A stretch of 64,000 nt of DNA from Cerioporus squamosus. Lineage: Eukaryota; Basidiomycota; Agaricomycetes; Polyporales; Polyporaceae. Below, in pieces: positions 34,331-45,229 of this stretch. Within the stretch, counting starts at the first letter, position 1. Each line of letters begins with the position of its first letter. Location: the NCBI GenBank assembly GCA_022592435.1, contig JABYQS010000038.1, positions 62,001 to 126,000 on the forward strand, in the 5' to 3' direction. The position numbers were made by a program, and so were the translations under genes. Below the pieces are notes generated by a model that was not told the origin of the DNA, did no database searches, and saw only the letters and a program-made list of their open reading frames with translations.

Positions 34331-35227
34331 CGATTGATCACCGTCCTATGTCATTGTGCTCTTGTATAACTTGTTCAATCGCCTCCTGCTGTTTCTCGTT
34401 TCAGTATCGTTTGTGTAAATCCTACGCTATGTTCGCATTTCACTTCTTTACTTGAACCTTTTCTGGCAGGCGTGCTTTTGGATGGTGTACTGACTTCCCA
34501 GGTTGTGCGGACCAGTTCGCGACTGGGCGAGCTCGAACGCTGTCACCCTCTGTCACCGCGCAAAGTAAGTACAACTTGCCGAAGGCCGGGTGAGCGCGCT
34601 GCTTCGCACGCCCAGTGGTCCGATTTCACCTCTCTCGCCGTAGACAGTAGAGTCAGCTTGATTGTATGGGAACTATTCGGACCCAAGGAGAGCGCAACGA
34701 AGGAACGCGGGAGGGAGATGGATTGAAAGGGAGACATCGGATAGAAACGGGTAGACTGATATGGACCGTTCCGTCAGTGACCCCAGCCAACCGTGAGGAG
34801 ATAATAACCGATTCCGGTGGAGTCGGACCACAGCCACCCCCGCTTACACCGCCACTGTGCCTGCGTGCCTCGACCACGTTGTTCGATCAAGCTTCGCGCG
34901 CGGACGGACTATGGGCTACTATGAGACTGCACTTGCCTGCAGCGGAGCTGTAATGATGTGCAATATATTGTTACTGTGCGGATGCCTCGCAGGTTGACAA
35001 TAATGCTTGAACTGAAATATCTTGCAGGTCAACGAGGCGTGACAGTCCTCACGAGCACAGCGGATTGCCAAGCGCCGCCGCGTGCCAACTCTAGCCTCTG
35101 CCCTCCTCTGCCTCTTCCCAGCGAACAGACGCGTACTCGTTAACATCTCCATCCAAACTTCTCACTCCTCGCTCGACCGTCAACATCTGCACTGAAACCT
35201 CTCACTTCTCGCTCCACTATCAACGCC
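34331..35227. other. intergenic
   Basis: No gene was recognised. Several short frames occur without motifs or splice partners. The last 100 bp carries two near-copies of CTCACT(C/T)CTCGCTC followed by (G/C)ACCGTCAACATCTGC-like sequence just upstream of the next ATG, possibly part of a pyrimidine-rich promoter. Confidence 0.35.
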
Positions 35228-35890
35228 ATGGATCTTGGTCTTGCGAACCCTATGGGTTTTGGGGTAAGTTGAGAGCTGTCACGATGACATCTTCAGCTTA
35301 CGCGTTGTTGCAGTATGTGATCGGCATTCGCGAGTCAAACGACGCTACGTCGATGGTGAGTTGCGAGCTAAGTATGGCAGCAATGACTCACAAGTGTCCC
35401 TGCAGCCTGTGGCACTGGTCATCCACGCAGACGCAGTCGCCGCTAATCCGGGCTTGCGATTCTACCGCTACTTGGCCTCAATATTCGGAATCAGGTCGAC
35501 CACTTTCACTTACGGCGAGTTCAATGAGGTGAGTTCCGGACTGCATCTTGCAACATTCGCGCTGATTATCAGTAGGTCTTGGTAGGGATGGGTTGGTTGG
35601 AGGATCGCGAGGAAGGCATGCTGCTGCCACCCGACGGCTTGGGCACGCAACAGCCCCTGCCGTACAATCCCGTATGTAACAGACTCATCGTTGCTTAGGT
35701 TGTCTTACCTTCTACGCAGGCAGGCTTACCACTCACAACTGTCGTTGACCGCCAGGCGCAAGAGGGGTGAGTTTCATTCTCAATGCTGACGATGATGGCA
35801 CACTAATATTGCTCTGGTAGCTGGCGCGAGTATATTCAAGCGAACTACGGCTGGAACGTTAGCGAGGTTACAATTGGGCAGAATGAATGA
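35228..35890 (+). CDS. small orphan protein, 137 aa
   Basis: Six exons with exact phase agreement (35228-35263, 35314-35355, 35406-35528, 35576-35671, 35720-35766 and 35821-35890) encode 137 residues. Introns take almost as much space as exons. The protein looks globular, with VALVIHADAVAANPGLRFYR, a Tyr/Phe-rich middle and a C-terminus WREYIQANYGWNVSEV. No signal peptide, membrane segment or known domain was recognised. The undamaged six-exon structure between a decayed gene and a P450 fragment suggests it is maintained. Function unknown. Confidence 0.7.
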
Positions 35891-36067
35891 GGGACGACAG
35901 AAGAGGTCGAGAGGTGTTTGCTTAGGTGCGTTCAAAATCATGTATCACAATGTCTGAATGGTGACTACGGTGCACAAACCATCTCTCCTCCGCCGCCGCC
36001 CGTGTGCTTCTGCTACTTTATCCCTGTGATCACGACCAAGAGCGACGAGAGGCGACTTTTGATGCGT

Positions 36068-36360
36068 CGTCTCAATCTCCACTCCGACGGGGGCGACCTG
36101 CGCTGCAAGAACGCGAACGCGACGGAGGAGATGCAACCGAAGACGCATCTCCTCATACTCCACTTCGACAGGATCCGCCTGCGCTGCAACAGCGCGAGCT
36201 CGACCGAGAAGACTCGTATTTTGACTCTTCACCTCGCCCACTGCTTATCTGTCAGCCGCCGCCCACACGAACACAAGCAAGCAGACTCAGGCAAAGATGC
36301 CTCTCCTGATCCTCTACCTCGACGCAAGAGGACTACGCTGCCAGGAGCGCGCACGCGACC
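36068..36360 (+). repeat. degenerate direct repeats upstream of the P450 fragment
   Basis: At least three imperfect copies of a motif near CTCCTCATACTCCACTTCGA followed by CGCCTGCGCTGCAAGAGCGCGAACGCGAC occur at about 36070, 36146 and 36302. The same motif returns after the P450 fragment at about 37547, 37628 and 37684. Copies differ by up to a third of positions; spacing is 76-156 bp here. Confidence 0.6.
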
Positions 36361-37540
36361 GGCGCAGACTGGCGGATGTGCAGGAAGATGACGCACGAAG
36401 AGTTCCACGCGGTCTCGGTCAAGAAGTACCGCCCCATCCTCGTCAAGCAAGCGTATGTCTTTCCGCCCTCTGGCAAGGACCGTGGAGCCCGCGTTCCAAT
36501 ACATACCAAGCAGTAAGTCGTCCTCGAATATCTCGTCTCGTGTGATACTGAACTGAGACGGATTGTGTGGGCAGTATGATTGGCGCGAAAATCATGGAAG
36601 TCACGTATGGGATTAAGGTCCTTACCCGTCATCGAGCTCGCCGAGGCCGGTCAGGAATGGGTCGGGCGATGCGCCACTGCGGGAGTGTATCTGGTGGAGC
36701 TCCTTCCCATTCGTACGTACGCGCCCTGTGGGTTGCTCGAATACAGGCCAATTATAAACTCTTCATGACTTGCAGTGAGGTACCTCCCGAGTTGGTTCCC
36801 GGGTGCAACCTTCCAGGAGGAAGCGAAGACCTGGCACCAGAAGGCTACGCGCCAGCTTCACGTACCCTACGAGGACTTCGTCCACCGGTTGGCAAGTATC
36901 ACTATTCGCACTGGTGATGAGCAAATACTGAGACAATCTATGTGATCCAGAAAGCGGGTCAGGTAGAGGACTGCATGGCCAAGGCTCTCCTCGACACCTT
37001 CGGCGATGCCGAAGAATCCGAACGTCTGGCGAAGATGACCACATCGACGATGTACATGGGTACGCCCACGCATGCGCATCCTTTCATACACGGCTGATAT
37101 TAATGCCACATCGTCAGGGCCCTCGGAGACGGTGAGTCCGTGCATTCTCGGCCAAACGCACAACCTCAACTGTCCCCGCAGATCGCAGTCAGCATGCACA
37201 CATTCATTCTCGCTATGCTCCTGTACCCCCGGGAGGTACAGGAGCATGTACGCCGCGAAATCGAGAAGGTCCTGGGCCCGCACCGTCTCCCGACCTTTGA
37301 CGACTTCGGCTTGATTCCCTACGTTGATGCGCTCATCAAGGAGGTTCTCCGATGGCACCCTATCGTTCCGCTAGGTACGTCGCACGAATTGGTGATGGCA
37401 ACTTGCTGGCTTATGAATATGGCCTACTATAGATCTCCTCCATAAGCTGCGGAAGGACGACGTCTACGCAGATTACCACCTTGAATAGGGCTCATTCGTC
37501 ACGGTGAACCACTGGTACGCTCCAGGAGACGCGTCCACAC
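36355..37540 (+). pseudogene. cytochrome P450 fragment lacking both ends
   Basis: The central part of a microsomal P450 of the kind common in polypores is recognisable: WRMCRKMTHEEFHAVSVKKY (helix C) at about 36370, LARTVEPAFQYIP near 36470, GAKIMEVTYGIKVL at 36585, RYLPSWFPGATFQEEAKTWH at 36780, GPSET and HTFILAMLLYPREVQEHV (helix I region and beyond) at 37115-37240, LGPHRLPTFDDFGLIPYVDA, then the K-helix E-x2-R in LIKEVLRWHPIVPLG near 37340, and LLHKLRKDDVYADYHLE. That last piece ends in TAG at 37486-37488, with SFVTVNHW still readable behind it. Frames shift near 36460 and 36610. The N-terminal anchor and the heme-binding Cys loop are missing; repeat sequence begins on both sides instead. 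It cannot make a working enzyme. Confidence 0.85.
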
Positions 37541-37720
37541 ACGTGTCTCCTCGTCCTGAACATCCCCGAGGTGCGCCTACACTGCAAGAGCGCAAACACG
37601 AGCGATCAGACGGGTCTTTGGACCGGTCCCTCGTCCTCCATCTCGCCGCGGATGACGGGCGCTGCAAGTGCGCAAATGTGAGTCTCCTCGTCCTGCGTGT
37701 GCGTCTGACGAGGAATGAGA
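37540..37720 (+). repeat. degenerate direct repeats downstream of the P450 fragment
   Basis: Three copies of the CTCCTCGTCCTG...CGCTGCAAG(A/T)GCGCAAA motif, matching those upstream of the P450 fragment, at about 37547, 37628 and 37684. Confidence 0.55.
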
Positions 37721-37849
37721 GGTCGGAGGCGAGGGAGCCTAAGGGGAATTGATGCCGATATGCTGCTCTGTCCTCATCCGAACTCATCCACCTCCCTCCG
37801 ACCTGCATCGTCCAGTGTCTCTCTCCACCGCTCTTGAAGCATGTCGTGG

Positions 37850-39310
37850 TTGACGCCGCTCAACCTCTGCGTGACATCCTGCCGCCTTCGCTTGCCGTAA
37901 CGAGCCGTACGTCGTCTGGCCATGTACTCGTGTGCCCGCCACACTGATACTCGACATCCTAGTCCGCTTACATCGCCGGGCTGACGCTGAGCGTCGCTCG
38001 GGCTGTCGGAATGCTGCGGTCGATCTGTCTGCTCTCACGCTGCATGGGCGAGATACTCATGGATTCACATGCTCTACAGATCGACAGCCACAAAGACTCG
38101 AGTTCTAGCTCCCCGGGGATCCAGTCCCTCGACATGCCTGTACCCGACCCTTCAAGCCCGGTGAGATGCGCGACGTTCATGACGATGTAATTGCGATGTA
38201 ACGATAACTTACCGGCGCGCCCTACCAGTCGGGATTTGGAGACTCCGGACTAGCCGCGTCAAAGCCTTCGACCTAGCTCCGGACTCCCCCATGCCTTGGC
38301 GCTCATTTGGAGGGCAGGTAGGGCTTCTAGCTTTTCGCTGGCTCTGCTTTGCCAGATTGATACTGCCACCCTGTTTAGGAAACTTTGCGTGCGCTCGTCT
38401 GACTCTGTGGTAGTAACACCCACTGCTGCGCGCGCGTGGTCTGTCCAAGTTGCGGAACAACATGCGAGTGAGTAGAGTGAAGTCACGCTCGTCTATCTGG
38501 ACTAGAGCTCACCTTGACATCGCCAGTACGTTGCCCGCTTCGACGCATCCCGGACTGAACATGCGACTCCGTCGCGCGACCGGAACTTCGGTATTGTAAG
38601 TCATCCCGAGTGGCCCTGCCATTACAATCAAACTGACACGCATAGATTTCGTTCATTGACCATGAAGGCCATGCACATGTCGCACTCTCGTAGGCAGACA
38701 TGTCCGTCGGGGCCGTACTCGTATGTTGGGCTTCAAGCATCGCGGTTCAGTCTCTGCATTGCTGCCCATGTGCGTCTTTCCCGCATCGCAGGGCGCAGAA
38801 CGGATATCGATTGGAAGACAGAGCTGAATGTATGTCAGCATGCCTCCGTGCCGGGAGAGCGACTATATGACAGTCACTATATAGAGACTCGTCGCAGCCA
38901 CGCCAACCCTGGCATCGAGTCGTCGAAGATAAGTCGCTATGAACGAGCTCGTGCGTTTGATGCCCGCACCCGTATACTGACCATGCATAGTCGTCCGTCC
39001 AGGGGTGAAGCGTATACGCTGGCCACCAGACGGCTCTTGAATTTCCTACCGGTCTTGCCGCCTGCGGAGGGACGATCAACATACTGTGCTCGTGTCCAGA
39101 CGAGTAAACCTGCCAGAGGATGACGCAGAACGTGCAGCCTCATGGCAAGGCTGGCAACGGCAAGCTCGACGAGGATCGTCAGGACATGTGAGTGGCTCTG
39201 AATGCCGCGCCAACGGCTTGTTCATCGTACTCAACAGGCTTGCCCGCGCGTTGAGGCACACGTATGGATGGGAGGACGTTGTCTTTGTGCCGAAGAACCA
39301 GCCCGCAAGT
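37850..39310 (+). other. scattered coding-like pieces, no gene model
   Basis: Several plus-strand stretches have coding character and neighbouring splice-like sites but could not be joined: KHVVVDAAQPLRDILPPSLA near 37840, AGLTLSVARAVGMLRSICLL near 37970, HALQIDSHKDSSSSSPGIQ near 38070, ALLCQIDTATLFRKLCVRSS near 38340, YVARFDASRTEHATPSRD near 38530 with an intron leading to ISFIDHEGHAHVALS and a stop near 38690, and RALRHTYGWEDVVFVPKNQP near 39245. They may be one decayed or heavily spliced gene. No family was recognised. Confidence 0.3.
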
Positions 39311-40169
39311 TGAGAACAGTCGAAATGGGCTGTGATTTCTTGGACTATACTACGTGTGATGTTATTGAGCATGTACTAGAATGATATTACTATTAGTATC
39401 AGCTAGTATCGCGATCGGCTGGTGATCGACATTGTCCCACATACGCCGCATACGCGGGACGGAAAAACGCTGGCTGCCGCCGGTCCGAGATTGTCGGAAA
39501 AACTGATATGTCGCGAGCGCCAGGCGAGCTACGCCTTGCCACCTGTCCACCACCACACGAGCACCCCGCGGCCGGCCTATCTCAGTGACTTTGCTCCCAC
39601 ACGTTGCTACAGTATCTGCCCAGCCATCCGCACTTCCTCTATAAACGCCAACATCTCTGGCCCCACGTCGACATCGCAAAGCGCTTTCACATCCGGGGCT
39701 GCACGCAGGGATTCCTACTTGGACGGGCCAGGACGGGCGGACAATGGGACGCGAACGCGACAAAAGCTGGGCGGCCGTGAGGCCGGCGTGTGTGTGCACG
39801 GACTGGTCATCAAGGTACGTCGTGTACCGAAAGTGGATGACATGCTAATATGAGCGTGTGCGCGTCGTGGAGAGTGTTCACCGCCCTCCTTTCCCCATGT
39901 CGCCGCTCGCGCAGCTCTTACCTGACGGCAGCTCTTACCTGACGGCGCGAGCCTGAGGCTGCTGCCACCGCGAAGGGTCTGTCCACCGACTTTGGGCGGA
40001 TGCGCATGAGGAGGACTGACTCGGCATCGGCGATGCGACTGACACGTACGGGCACTCTCAGGCACTCCCAGGCATGAACTTGCGACCATGCACCATGCGC
40101 TGGTCCAGTCTGAGAGACTGAATTAAAGAGTACGTACGTACAGCTCTTCCCGCCCGTGCAGCTGACCCG
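39311..40169. other. gene-free stretch
   Basis: Open frames on both strands at 39362-39853 have no motifs. Two adjacent copies of GCTCTTACCTGACGGC occur at about 39915 and 39931. Confidence 0.35.
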
Positions 40170-40560
40170 GCCTGTCTAGCTCCCCGCGCGTGCCCTCCAC
40201 TCCGCGCCCGTACGCCTATGCACCCGCAGGCCTCTCCAAGCCGGCCCGTTGTCTCTCCACCCGTTCTGCCTGCCCCGCTCTGTCCCCGCCCGTCCAGCTC
40301 TGCGCGGGTGCCCTCTACTCCGCGCCCGTACGCCTGTCCGCCCCCCGGCCTCTACGCCGCTGTCCACCTGTCCGTGCCCGTCCGCCACATACCCGCCCGT
40401 CCTGGTCTCTCCGCTCGTCCAGCCCTGCGCGCCAATCGAGTGCAGCGCGGGTGCCCTCCACTCCATGCCGTACGCCTATTCGCACGTCCTGGTCTCTCCG
40501 CCCGTCCTCGTCCATGTCATCGTACCTCCGCCCATCCTCGTCGCTCCGCACGTCCTCGTC
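40170..40560 (+). repeat. C-rich imperfect direct repeats
   Basis: Three copies, about 125 bp apart, of AGCTC...GCGCG(T/G)GTGCCCTC(C/T)ACTCC followed by GCGCCCGTACGCCT(A/G)T occur near 40180, 40297 and 40440. The intervening sequence is pyrimidine-rich with many CCCGTCC and CTCTCCGC words. All three plus frames stay open for about 450 bp, which reflects composition rather than a gene. Confidence 0.6.
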
Positions 40561-40699
40561 TCACCACGCGGCCGCCTGTCGTCCACCCCCACCTATGCTC
40601 CTCTCCCCTCACCATGCCGCTTGGAATCCCCCGAGCTTCCTCCTAAATCGATTCAAGACAAAGTATGGCTTGAGGCCTCCATGGCTACCCTGAAGTGAG

Positions 40700-41638
40700 G
40701 TGAGGTGGCGCGGCGGTACAACTTGTTCTTCATCTGCGCGCAGGTTCGATTACGCCGTGGTGTAGATTTTGCGCGCGGCGGCTGGCGCCTCCGGTGTCGG
40801 AACGCGTTCTCCGCGGGCACTCGATCTTTATCGGACGCAAGTAGGCTATATGTCAGACGACATTATGCATTGGTCATTTTCGAAGGTATATTGGCCCAAC
40901 CTGTTCAAGCGCATTAGTCCGTCGAGCGGTAAGGGATTTTGCCCGGAGAATTGGGCGTTCCTGTCCGGCGCTGATAGGCTTCCTGTCCTCGCGCCATAGA
41001 CCATCGGTCCGCCCTGGGGCAGAACTCGCAATTTTGGCAGATAACTCACCGCCAAAATCGAGTACATGGGTCTAAAGCGGTGTATTAGTCTGGGAAAAAT
41101 ACGAAGAAGGTGCTGTGAGAGCAGGAAAGAGCTGCATGGAGAGGAGAGTGAAAGGGCACGGTGTGGTGTGTTGCCTGACTTGGAGCGACAGCACTTCAAG
41201 GACCTGAGTAGCGCCCAAGAACAAAGCCAAAACTGAGAGAAATATCAAGACATTGTGGAGCAGCAGCTCAAGAAAACGGAAGCTTCGTATTTTTCCTGAG
41301 GTGTAGAGGCATATATGCGTCCACCCTGAAGTTTTGAGGGGGAGAGGATGAGAGGGGGAGCAATTACGGGAGGGGCGGACAGGCGGTCTAAAACGCGAGG
41401 AAGGACACTTTGCGCGGGGACCAAAGTGTTATTGCGCCTGACAAGTAACCGTTTTACGTATCAAACCTTGCAATGTCCGCCAGCTACTTGGCCTGGACAT
41501 TGCAAAACTCATTGTGGACAGATCCACTGGCAACTGCTATTGAAAAAGAGACTTTAGTAAGTACCACTATCAGACTACTTATGCTCGCTGGAATAGCTCT
41601 CGCTACTACACATGTATCTCTTTCCGTAATCTGAGGCT
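40700..41638. other. gene-free stretch before array 2
   Basis: No exon series was found. CAAAAGTTTTGAGG-type purine-rich runs and a CAATGTCC ... GGACATTG inverted pair (about 41469-41503) are the only visible structure. Confidence 0.35.
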
Positions 41639-42440
41639 TGCTAATGAGCAGTTAGCACTGTGCGGTGGGCATGCTAATTAGCAGTTAGCACTGCGCGGCG
41701 GACGTGCTAATGCAGTTAGCGTATTTCGGTGGGCGCACTAATTAGCAGTGAGCACTGCGTGGCAGACGTGCTAATTAGCAGTTAGCGTCTTTCGGTGGAC
41801 GTGCTAATTAGCAGTTACCACTGCGCGGTGGACGTGCTAATTAGCAGTTAGCACTGCGTGGCGGACGTGCTAATTAGCAGTTAGCACTGCGCGGCGGACG
41901 TGCTAATTAGCAGTTAGCACTGCATGGCGGACGTGCTAATTAGCAGTTAGCGTCTTTCGGTGGACGTGCTAATTAGCAGTTAGCGTCTTTCGGTGGACGT
42001 GCTAATTAGCAGTTAGCACTGCGCGGCGGACGTGCTAATTAGCAGTTAGCACTGCGCCGCGGACGTGCTAATGCAGTTAGCATATTTCGGTGGGCGCGCT
42101 AATTAGCAGTTAGCACTGCGTGGCGGACGTGCTAATTAGCAGTTAGCATCTTTCGGCCGATGTGCTAATTAGCAGTTAGCACTGCGCGGCGGACATGCTA
42201 ATTAGCAGTTAGCATCTTTCGGTGGACGTGCTAATTAGCAGTTAGCACTGCGTGGCGGACATGCTAATTAGCAGTTAGCACTGCGTGGCGGACGTGCTAA
42301 TTAGCAGTTAGCACTGCGCGGCGGACGTGCTAATTAGCAGTTAGCATCTTTCGGCGGACACGCTAATTAGCACTTAGTGTCCTTCGGTGGGCGCGCTAAG
42401 TAGCAGTTAGTGGCTTTCGGCGGAGGTGCTAATTAGCAGT
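41639..42440. repeat. tandem array 2, about 24 units of 33 bp
   Basis: A minisatellite with consensus GTGCTAATTAGCAGTTAGC followed by one of two tails: type C, ACTGCGCGGCGGAC, or type T, GTCTTTCGGTGGAC. The two tail types are interspersed along the array; two units are shortened (CTAATGCAGTTAGC), and the final two are divergent. The first 19 bases of the unit match the reverse complement of the array 1 unit, so both arrays derive from one ancestral repeat in opposite orientation. No open reading frame. Confidence 0.92.
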
Positions 42441-43208
42441 AATATTGCTACCGTCCCGCAACTACACATAACAACTTGAAACCACCACCAATGTGCCACA
42501 TAGTGAACATGCCAAAGCTGGGACATGGTTTATATTGGTTGCTAGGTTGTTCATGCGGCATGATATAGTTGGTAGTTAGTTTCTAGTTTCAGTATGTAGT
42601 TGGCTAGGTTAGTTAGGTAGTTAGGTGGTGCATGTAGTTGTAGTTGGTTATACCTGGTAGTGGTAGTAGTTGTAGTAGTAGGTGGTGGTAGTAGTGGTAG
42701 TTTTTTAGTCTGGACACATTCTAGATACACATTGGATACATTCTGAATGTATCTCTCATGTTCCACAAATGTGTTCACGATGTATCCTGCAGATACACGT
42801 CAATCATATACTGAAACCATTTAACATGTGACTTATGTGTGTCCCAGTTCTTTCTGAGGGATACACATTGATTACATGGTAAACACATCTAAAATGTATC
42901 TAACATGTGCCGTAGATGTTCCCCCGTGATATACTTTAGTCACATCGTGGGAACATTTGCAATTTTATCAGCGTGAATCCTACATGTTGTTTGTTAACTC
43001 ATGTTAAATACATGCTGGTTACATAAAGTGTGTGATTAACATGCTTCTTCGAGATTCATGCTGTAGTTATTTTCAATGTAACTGGCAGATACATGGCTGG
43101 ATATAGGGCCGGATACATGCTGGTTACAGCTTAGTCACATTTCAATTGTGTCTGAAATGTATCGCGCCGGAACTTGCTAGACATATTTGGCCAATAACTA
43201 CCATGTAT
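42441..43208. other. A+T-rich island with ATGTATC/GATACAT words
   Basis: This stretch is clearly richer in A+T than its surroundings. It begins with GTAGTNG-type trinucleotide repeats (42570-42700) and then carries many copies of ATGTATC, GATACAT, GGTTACA and close variants on both strands. No coding frame. Composition and word clustering suggest transposon-terminal or satellite-like DNA adjoining array 2. Confidence 0.6.
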
Positions 43209-43718
43209 CTAGGATGTTTCCCACGCATACATGGTCATTTGCCCCCGGTGACTGTCTCTGCAGTCGTCACATAAGCCGGCACCCTGCAGGCTCTCGTCAT
43301 ACGGCTTCCAGGCTGGCGCCACTCCTGCAGGAGCGAAGTCTGCTGCAAAAAACGGGATCGGATGGATTCCGAGAACTAGAGCAAGCTTCTCCTGGCAGTG
43401 GCTCGGGTCCAAGCAGGAGGGATCGGTCGTTGAAGATAGTATCTTCAGCATGATCGCAGCATTTGCCTGGCCAAGATCTCCCCGCAGTTCGAAGCAGCGC
43501 CCGAGGTCGTCCGCAGTAAGCGGCTGTTCCCACACTCCGTCCGAGCGGGTGAAGCCATGAACGATGGATTTCTGGAGCATAGTGCAGACTGAGAGAGCCG
43601 TTGGGAGGATGGATAGATAGCCCGTGAGGCGGGCGAGGTTGACAACTCCAATAGCATGAACACGCTCCAATGAACCATCTGCCGTTGGCAGCGAATGCAA
43701 GACGTCTGCTTTGCTCAA
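43209..43718 (-). pseudogene. BTB/POZ-type protein, C-terminal remnant
   Basis: A single 169-codon frame resembles the C-terminal part of basidiomycete BTB proteins: VNLARLTGYLSILPTALSVC, then GFTRSDGVWEQPLTADDLGR, then the Cys-containing DPSCLDPSHCQEKL and a terminal CDDCRDSHRGQM. The N-terminal BTB fold itself is not found upstream (43719-43950 on the minus strand), so the gene is 5'-truncated. The frame has no stops, so expression of a short product cannot be excluded. Family call from memory of the conserved C-terminal pattern. Confidence 0.55.
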
Positions 43719-44108
43719 GGTTTACAGCTTCATCCTCGCACCTTGAAGCCTGGAGGACCCTCCCGGTGGTTCAGCGGCACTAGATTGATATGGGCTCAGT
43801 AAGAACGATTGGAGCGACACGTCGTGAAACAGCGTGAAACCGGCTCAAGCATGCGGCTCTCAGCAGAAAGACAGATCCCAGTGTCGTTGGGATAGAATGC
43901 TAAAGCCGATCGTCATGTGCGCACGAAGTGCCTGTAGTCAGAGTCAACCAAGACAGTCCTCCACTCGCAGGAGGGAGTGATCACTTGTGCAGCGTCCAAG
44001 CTGACGTCTTTAGGGGCTGCTTGCATTCGCAATCATATATTACGACTGCCAAACTTCTCCGTTCCTCCCACTACACTGCCCACAGAACCACAAACGCGAG
44101 CCACGAGC

Positions 44109-45061
44109 ATGGACTGGCAACGCCCCGATATCGCGAAGAAATACATGGCCGGAGAGGCCCTCACCGGCCCCTTCGCGCTACAGCTCATCCGGCAGTGCGG
44201 CCTTGACCACGCCGACGGGAGTGAGGAGCTCGTCGTCCTCGACAACGCGTGCGGGACGGGCGTCGTAACACTCAAGATCTACGAGACCTTGCCACCCGCT
44301 GCGAAGGCCAGGCTGCAGGTCGTGTGCGGGGACTTCTCCCCGGGAATGGTGAAGAGCGTGCAAGAGCGGATCGAGCAGGCCGGATGGACGGGTGCGAGCG
44401 CGAAGCTCGTCGATGCGCAGGTACGTCTTTCTCACCGCTCGCGTGCTCGAGAGTCGCGCGGACAGGGGCTGCTAACGCTGACGATGATCCTGATGATGAG
44501 CAGAAAATGGACTTACCCTCGAACCACTTCACGCATGTCATCACGAACTTCGCCCTCGGTGTTACTGACCCGCGAGCCCTCCTCGCCGAGTCGTACCGCA
44601 TCCTCCGACCCTCCGGCATCAGCGCGCTCACGATCTGGAAGCACGTCGAGTGGTTCCCAATTGCCACGGCAGCGGTCGTGCGTATCCCCGGGGCTCCACG
44701 CATGCCGCCCTTCGCTGAGTTCACGAAGGTGTTGTTGAAGAATCCCAGAGAGTACGACGACTGGGCGGATATGGCGTTCGTCGAGGAGGAGATGCGGAAG
44801 ACCGGATTCGAGGACGTCCAGATCGTCTTGCACACAAACACTATGAAGGTACGGAACGCCGAGGAGTACATGAAGCTGTATGGCGAGTCAACGATGTCGG
44901 TGCTGGGGAATGCGTGGGACGAGGAGCAGAAGGCGAGGGTCAGTCCGCACATAGACGCGGCCTTGCTGGAGGAGCTGAAGAGTCGGTTTGGAAATGGAGA
45001 GGTCCCCCTGGACTGCGAGGCATGGTGCATAACTGCAAGAGTCCTAGCGAGCAAGGCATGA
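44109..45061 (+). CDS. class I SAM-dependent methyltransferase, 289 aa
   Basis: Two exons, 44109-44420 and 44504-45061, join in phase 0 to give 289 residues. Motif I (LVVLDNACGTGVVTLK, residues about 40-55) is the glycine-rich SAM-binding loop; CGDFSPGMVKSVQER supplies motif II with its acidic ribose-binding residue, and HFTHVITNFALGVTDPRALL and YRILRPSGISALTIW are the post-I motifs typical of UbiE-like methyltransferases. Length and motif order fit fungal small-molecule methyltransferases of secondary metabolism; the substrate cannot be read from sequence. Splice sites are clean and no stops occur, so it is probably functional. A decayed partial copy lies 0.2 kb downstream. No biosynthetic backbone gene is nearby. 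Confidence 0.88.
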
Positions 45062-45229
45062 GACAAGTGTCGATAGCCGGAGATGTCTCCGCCCTGCTCG
45101 AATATGAGATGTCTGCCTCGTCATAGCATTCATCCGGCTGCGCTGCAGTGATGTGAGACTAAGTCTCTCATGAATTCAAGTCGGAGTCGCGCGACACGGG
45201 AAACTCGATGCTTCACGACGACGGTTCTG

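Noticed and set aside
40190..40693. Pro/Ser-rich protein of 167 residues
   Set aside because: All three frames are open because of C-rich tandem repeats; no start context, introns or conserved segment.
40741..40760. GGTTCGATTACGCC as a tRNA T-arm
   Set aside because: No complementary stems or D-loop nearby.
41639..42440. CRISPR or telomeric repeat
   Set aside because: No spacers; units are 33 bp, not the short TTAGGG-type telomere repeat, and lie in the middle of the window.
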